A DNA stretch of 10,863 bases, taken from Lamprocystis purpurea (GTDB lineage: Bacteria; Pseudomonadota; Gammaproteobacteria; Chromatiales; Chromatiaceae). Within the stretch, counting starts at the first letter, position 1. Every line of letters begins with the position of its first letter. Under the pieces are notes generated by a model that searched no databases, had not been told where the DNA came from, and saw nothing but the letters and a program-made list of their open reading frames with translations. The stretch covers positions 1-10,863 of the forward strand of contig DYRB01000064.1 in the NCBI GenBank assembly GCA_020718945.1. Direction: 5' to 3'. Both the position numbers and the translations under genes were made by a program. Shown here piece after piece: positions 6,865 through 10,863 of the stretch.

Positions 6865-7421
6865 GCGGGGCCGTCCGACTGGGCCTTGCGGGCGCAGGCG
6901 GCACAGGTCCCGATCACCTCCACCACCCGCCGCTTGGGGGAGAACCCGCTCTGGGCCGCGGCCTGGTGCAGGCTGCACTGTACCTGGTCGTCCTCCAGTT
7001 CCCGCACCCCGCCGCAGTCGGTACAGATGAGGAACTCACTGGCGTGGGGATGGTCCGGGTGGGTGCAGCCGATGAAGGCGTGCAGGGTCTCCAGGCGGTG
7101 GATGAGGCCCTGCTCCAGCAGGAAATCCAAGGCCCGGTAGACCAGGGTCGGGGCCGGCCGCTTCACCTGGGCGCGCATAGCATCGAGGATGTCGTAGGCG
7201 CCCAGGGGGCGCCCCGCCCGGCAGACGATCTCCAGCACCTGGCGGCGCTGGTCGGTGAGGCGAACCCCGCGGTCGCTGCACAGGGCCTCGGCCCGGGCCA
7301 GGGCCTCGGTCAGGGCGCCCGCATCCACGCCAGGATCGACGCCTGGGTCTGCTGTGCTCGCGGCCGGGCTCGCGGCCGGGCTCGGGTCTGGGCTCGGGTC
7401 TGGGCTCGGGTCTGGGCTCAT
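6861..7421 (-). CDS. zur: Zinc uptake regulator Zur (Fur family)
   Basis: The predicted product has 186 residues. It is a dimeric zinc-sensing repressor. The winged-helix core includes RLTDQRRQVLEIV and TLVYRALDFLLEQGLIHRLE, very close to Zur of Escherichia coli. The metal sites include HPDHPHASEF followed by ICTDCG and a C-terminal CAAC, the two CxxC pairs of the structural zinc. Unlike typical Zur (about 160-170 residues), about 30 residues of Ser/Pro/Asp/Ala repeats precede the core, encoded by a 12-bp tandem repeat. The start at 7421 has AGCAGG seven bases upstream. The ATG at 7442 has no ribosome-binding site, and the GTG at 7484 lies inside a REP palindrome. It sits between the DUF2796 gene and the ABC ATPase gene, so it probably represses its own operon. 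Confidence 0.93.
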   Translation of the reverse strand: MSPDPSPDPSPDPSPAASPAASTADPGVDPGVDAGALTEALARAEALCSDRGVRLTDQRRQVLEIVCRAGRPLGAYDILDAMRAQVKRPAPTLVYRALDFLLEQGLIHRLETLHAFIGCTHPDHPHASEFLICTDCGGVRELEDDQVQCSLHQAAAQSGFSPKRRVVEVIGTCAACARKAQSDGPA

Positions 7422-7425
7422 GTCT
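7356..7425. repeat. 12-bp tandem repeats in the 5' end of zur
   Basis: Plus-strand GGGCTCGGGTCT occurs three times in tandem (7378-7413). A fourth unit (7414-7425) has two changes. The related 12-bp unit GCTCGCGGCCGG occurs twice just before (7356-7379). The length is a multiple of three, so copy changes keep frame; the minus strand encodes repeated SPDP and SPAA. The two altered bases in the fourth unit create the ATG proposed as the zur start. Confidence 0.88.
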
Positions 7426-7462
7426 GGGCCTGCTGTATGCATCAGTTGCGGGGGCTGCGCCG

Positions 7463-7484
7463 TCGCGGCTGAAGCCGCTCCCAC
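7463..7484 (-). repeat. REP-like palindrome of the GTRG type
   Basis: Read on the minus strand, the tetranucleotide GTGG is followed by GAGCGGCTTCAGCCGCGA, which contains the hairpin GCGGCT-tc-AGCCGC. GTAG/GTGG plus an imperfect palindrome is the form of REP sequences mobilised by RAYT transposases in many gammaproteobacteria. It lies in the 70-bp gap between the DUF2796 stop and the zur start. Only one copy is visible here, so REP status rests on form alone. Confidence 0.6.
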
Positions 7485-7491
7485 CAGGAGG

Positions 7492-8112
7492 TCAGAAGCG
7501 CAGCACCGGGTTCGCCGGGGTCAACTCTACCGCGGCCTGACCCTTGGGGCCCACATATTGGACCTTGACCCCTTGGGTGCCGGGGAAGGCGGCGAACAGG
7601 CCCAGTTCCAACTGGACCAGCCGATCCGGGGCGGCACACTCGAAACGGTACTCGGCAGCCAGGTCCGCGTGGCCCTGGTGTTCGGCGTGCCCGTGATCGC
7701 CCTCGTGGTCGTCGCCGTGCCCGTGCCCGTCCTGGTGGTCCTGTCCCTCGTCCTGGTGCTGGGTGGTCGAGGTCCCGTCCAGGGCGCTGGCCTCGATCTG
7801 TACCTCGGCCAGGCGACAGCCCGCCTCCGGGCTCAGCTTGAACAGGCGCCCGCCGTCCTTGAGGGTGACCAGGGCCGAGGCCAGGGCGGAGCGCTGGGCT
7901 TGCGTCTCCGGCGCATGCTCGAAGCCTACCAGGTTGGCGGCGGGGGTCTCCAGGCCGATCTGCACCAGGGTCCCCTCCCAGACCAGGTCCAAGTGACTGA
8001 CCCCGTGGACATGGGCCCCATGGGAACGGTGCTCCTCGGCCCTGGTGGGGCCGGTTGCGAACCCGAGGGCCAGGGTCAGGCCCAGAACGCTCAGTGCCTT
8101 GGGTGGATTCAT
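7492..8112 (-). CDS. zrgA: DUF2796 His-rich periplasmic zinc-binding protein (ZrgA-like)
   Basis: The 206-residue protein begins with a signal peptide (hydrophobic 7-20, likely cleavage near TRA at 23-25), so it is exported to the periplasm. The mature N terminus carries HGAHVHGVSHL (31-41), the family's conserved His cluster. A loop at 119-148 holds about ten His with many Asp/Glu, followed by the conserved C-terminal half ending ANPVLRF. Cys99 and Cys159 could pair. DUF2796 includes ZrgA of Vibrio, a zinc-binding component of the Zur-controlled zrgABCDE system; assignment here is by domain and context. The start at 8112 is supported by GGAG upstream. The frame remains open to 8289, but that part overlaps the ZnuA-type gene and encodes no signal peptide. 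The gap to the ZnuA-type gene is 28 bp. Confidence 0.9.
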   Translation of the reverse strand: MNPPKALSVLGLTLALGFATGPTRAEEHRSHGAHVHGVSHLDLVWEGTLVQIGLETPAANLVGFEHAPETQAQRSALASALVTLKDGGRLFKLSPEAGCRLAEVQIEASALDGTSTTQHQDEGQDHQDGHGHGDDHEGDHGHAEHQGHADLAAEYRFECAAPDRLVQLELGLFAAFPGTQGVKVQYVGPKGQAAVELTPANPVLRF

Positions 8113-8140
8113 CAGGGATCTCCGAAGTGGATGGGACAGA

Positions 8141-9046
8141 TCAGGGCCGATTCGCTTCCGCCAGGACCTGGGCGACCTGGCGCAGGTTGGCCACGTAGTC
8201 CGCTGCCAGGGGGTCCATGACCTCCACCCGCCCACCGATGGCGGCGGCGACCTGGGCGGCGGCCTTGCGGGAGAACTGGGGCTGGACAAAGATCACCCGC
8301 ACCTGCTCGCGGCGGGCCTGGTCGATGAGCGCAGCCAGGGCCTTGGGCCCCGGCTCCTTGCCCTCGTGCTCTATGGTGACCTGGGTCAGGCCGTAGGCAT
8401 CGGCGAAATAGCCCCAGGCCGGGTGGAAGACCATGAAGCGGCGGCTCGGCAGGTCGGCCAGACGGGCGCGGATCTCGGCGTCTAGGGCATCCAACTCGGC
8501 GGCGAAGGTGGCGTAGCCGGCGGCATAGGTCGGGCCGCCGGCGGGGTCCAGGTCGGTCAGGGCGTCGCGGATGCGCGCCGCCATCTGCTTGACCATGGGC
8601 GGACTGGTCCAGATGTGGGGGTCGGCCTGGTGGTCTGGGTGGGACTCGGCATCATGGCCGCGTTGCTGATCGGCCTGGTGTTCGGCCTCATCCCCATGGT
8701 CATGGGCCTCCAGGGTGCGCCGCCGCAGCCCCTGGGCCGTGTCCAATATCGTCATACCAGGGTTGGTGGCACGGATGCGCCCCATCCAGGCGGCCTCGAA
8801 GTTCACCCCAATGGCCAGGTACAGGTCGGCCTCGGCCAGGGCCGCGACCTGCCTGGGGCTGGGGTCATAGGTGTGGGGGCTGGCCCCGGGCTGGACCATC
8901 ACCTGGACCTGGACCCGGTCCCCGCCGATCCGCTCCACGAAGGTTCTCTGGGGCAGGACACTGACGAAGACCCGCACCGGCGGCGGCGCGGCCGCGGTCA
9001 GGCAGGGCAGCAGCAAGAAGAGCCACAAGGAAAGCCAGCGATGCAT
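8141..9046 (-). CDS. znuA: ZnuA-type periplasmic zinc-binding protein
   Basis: The 301-residue solute-binding protein of cluster A-I (ZnuA/TroA family) captures Zn2+ in the periplasm. Residues 1-20 form a signal peptide (MHRWLSLWLF, then a Leu-rich core and AAA). Predicted zinc ligands are His58 (PHTYDPSP), His144 (DPHIWTSP) and His208 (VFHPAWGYF), almost the same numbering as in Escherichia coli ZnuA, with Asp278 in the MDPLAADY motif. A His/Asp/Glu-rich loop (115-144) is the variable zinc-chaperoning loop of this family. GGAG eight bases before the ATG supports this start. It is the first gene of the minus-strand run, just downstream of a Zur-box-like palindrome. No znuB or znuC follows within the window, so the protein is either an orphan that feeds a distant ZnuBC or serves the neighbouring transporter. 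Confidence 0.93.
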   Translation of the reverse strand: MHRWLSLWLFLLLPCLTAAAPPPVRVFVSVLPQRTFVERIGGDRVQVQVMVQPGASPHTYDPSPRQVAALAEADLYLAIGVNFEAAWMGRIRATNPGMTILDTAQGLRRRTLEAHDHGDEAEHQADQQRGHDAESHPDHQADPHIWTSPPMVKQMAARIRDALTDLDPAGGPTYAAGYATFAAELDALDAEIRARLADLPSRRFMVFHPAWGYFADAYGLTQVTIEHEGKEPGPKALAALIDQARREQVRVIFVQPQFSRKAAAQVAAAIGGRVEVMDPLAADYVANLRQVAQVLAEANRP

Positions 9047-9117
9047 GGTGGGTACTCCGGGGTGCGGCGCGAGGTGACGACGGCGCATTCCTGGGGGCAG
9101 CACCGATCCGGAGCGTG

Positions 9118-9134
9118 ATGTTATAGCATGGAAT
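9118..9134 (-). promoter_or_regulatory. Putative Zur operator
   Basis: The 17-bp plus-strand sequence ATGTTATA-G-CATGGAAT has a left half identical to the half-site of the enterobacterial Zur consensus ATGTTATA-N-TATAACAT. The right half matches at four of eight positions with correct spacing. It ends 71 bp before the ATG of the ZnuA-type gene, and a zur gene lies in the same operon. One weak half leaves real doubt. Confidence 0.55.
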
Positions 9135-9145
9135 GGGCCCGTCAA
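9118..9145 (-). promoter_or_regulatory. Candidate sigma-70 promoter of the zinc operon
   Basis: On the minus strand, TTGACG (complement of 9140-9145; one change from TTGACA) precedes TATAAC (complement of 9120-9125; one change from TATAAT) with a short 14-bp spacer. Alternatively it precedes TAACAT with a 16-bp spacer. It is the only promoter-like AT-rich patch upstream of the ZnuA-type gene and overlaps the putative Zur operator, which would suit repression by steric block. Confidence 0.45.
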
Positions 9146-9186
9146 GCCGGGTAGCGCGACCGGCACCGATCCGCCGGGGACGGACA

Positions 9187-9215
9187 GCGGCGACCGGCCA
9201 GGGGCCGGCCGCCGC
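9187..9215 (-). terminator. Strong hairpin after the citrate synthase gene
   Basis: Arms 9187-9199 and 9203-9215 form a 13-bp stem with a 3-nt loop, starting six bases past the gltA stop. The only non-Watson-Crick pair is G-U in the minus-strand transcript but A-C in the plus-strand one, which favours a minus-strand role. There is no U-tract, so it may be a weak or factor-dependent terminator or an mRNA 3'-end stabiliser. Confidence 0.55.
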
Positions 9216-9220
9216 AGGGC

Positions 9221-10507
<1,287 letters not shown>

Positions 10508-10624
10508 GGTGCTGCTCGCTGTAAAGGTTGGCCAGGGCCCAAGCTTAGCCCGGGACGGGGCTCGGAATAAACCTGTATTCGGGGGCCCTGCTGCGGGTCT
10601 GACCCCTCAGGTCAACCGGCGGCC

Positions 10625-10863
10625 TCAGGCCTCGAAGCGCACGCAGGCAATGGGGGGCAGGTGGTTGCTGACCGCCTGCCAGGTGTCGCCCTGGTCCTCA
10701 CTCACCCACAGGGACCCGGTGGTGCTGCCGAAGGCGAGGCGCTCGCCGTCGCCGGCCAGGTCCAGGGCGTGGCGATAGATCAGGTCGTAGGCCGGGCCCT
10801 GGGGCAGGCCGCGATCCAGGACCTGGAAGCTGCGCCCGCCGTCCCGGGTGCGGGTGACCACCA
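10625..10863 (-). CDS. C-terminal part of a BNR/sialidase-like repeat protein (partial)
   Basis: Only the last 79 or so codons lie in the window; the reading frame is open through the right edge, so the start is missing. Two beta-propeller blade motifs of the BNR/Asp-box type are visible: TRDGGRSF and SEDQGDTW, the S/T-x-D-x-G-x-T/S-W signature. The second is preceded by LAFGSTTGSLW. Such proteins are usually annotated as exo-alpha-sialidase-like or WD40/YVTN/BNR-like repeat proteins; the repeats show only a propeller fold, not an enzymatic activity. It points the same way as gltA. Confidence 0.75.
   Translation of the reverse strand, partial: VVTRTRDGGRSFQVLDRGLPQGPAYDLIYRHALDLAGDGERLAFGSTTGSLWVSEDQGDTWQAVSNHLPPIACVRFEA

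Noticed and set aside
7422..7484. Longer zur form starting at GTG 7484 or ATG 7442
   Set aside because: The GTG belongs to the REP palindrome and neither site has a Shine-Dalgarno sequence, whereas 7421 has AGCAGG at good spacing.
7255..8220. Plus-strand frame with hydrophobic Val/Leu stretches opposite zur and the DUF2796 gene
   Set aside because: The apparent membrane-like segments are the reverse of His/Asp-rich codons (GTG/GTC from CAC/GAC). Both genes on the other strand are clearly conserved.

Overview
The window is GC-rich chromosomal DNA that looks like a gammaproteobacterium fixing CO2 by the Calvin cycle. A purple sulfur bacterium or related Chromatiales chemolithoautotroph is the best guess. 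The basis is a proteobacterial-type phosphoribulokinase, a Gram-negative type II citrate synthase, an RpfC-like sensor kinase and a gammaproteobacterial-type Zur. The lineage is an inference; no rRNA gene is present.

Layout. On the left, phosphoribulokinase (113-1012, minus strand, with a good intrinsic terminator at 53-89) is divergent from a membrane hybrid histidine kinase (1262-3421, plus strand). The kinase is followed by a 156-bp MITE-like element (3424-3579). From 9046 down to 3659 the minus strand carries one run of seven genes with a zinc theme: a ZnuA-type zinc-binding protein, a His-rich DUF2796 (ZrgA-like) periplasmic protein, the repressor Zur, an ABC ATPase, an FtsX/MacB-like permease, a DUF3299 lipoprotein and a small Cys-containing secreted protein. 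A second, inverted copy of the MITE-like element (4637-4801, bordered by a perfect 5-bp repeat) lies between the permease and the DUF3299 gene. Upstream, after a strong hairpin (9187-9215), come citrate synthase (9221-10507, minus) and the 3' end of a BNR-repeat protein that runs off the right edge.

How the genes may work together. A half-conserved Zur-box-like palindrome overlaps a promoter-like sequence directly upstream of the ZnuA-type gene. The simplest model is an autoregulated, zinc-starvation-induced operon in which zur represses its own cluster. The gene content resembles the Vibrio zrgABCDE zinc-acquisition locus, with a ZnuA and a Zur added. No ZnuB or ZnuC channel is present in the window, and the permease is of the FtsX/MacB/LolC type, which usually acts on periplasmic or outer-membrane substrates rather than importing metal. 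This combination is the most interesting biology here.

Small repeats have reshaped the region. There are two MITE-like copies, a REP palindrome of GTRG type between the DUF2796 gene and zur, and a 12-bp tandem repeat that encodes a Pro/Ser/Ala-rich N-terminal tail on Zur and appears to contain its start codon.
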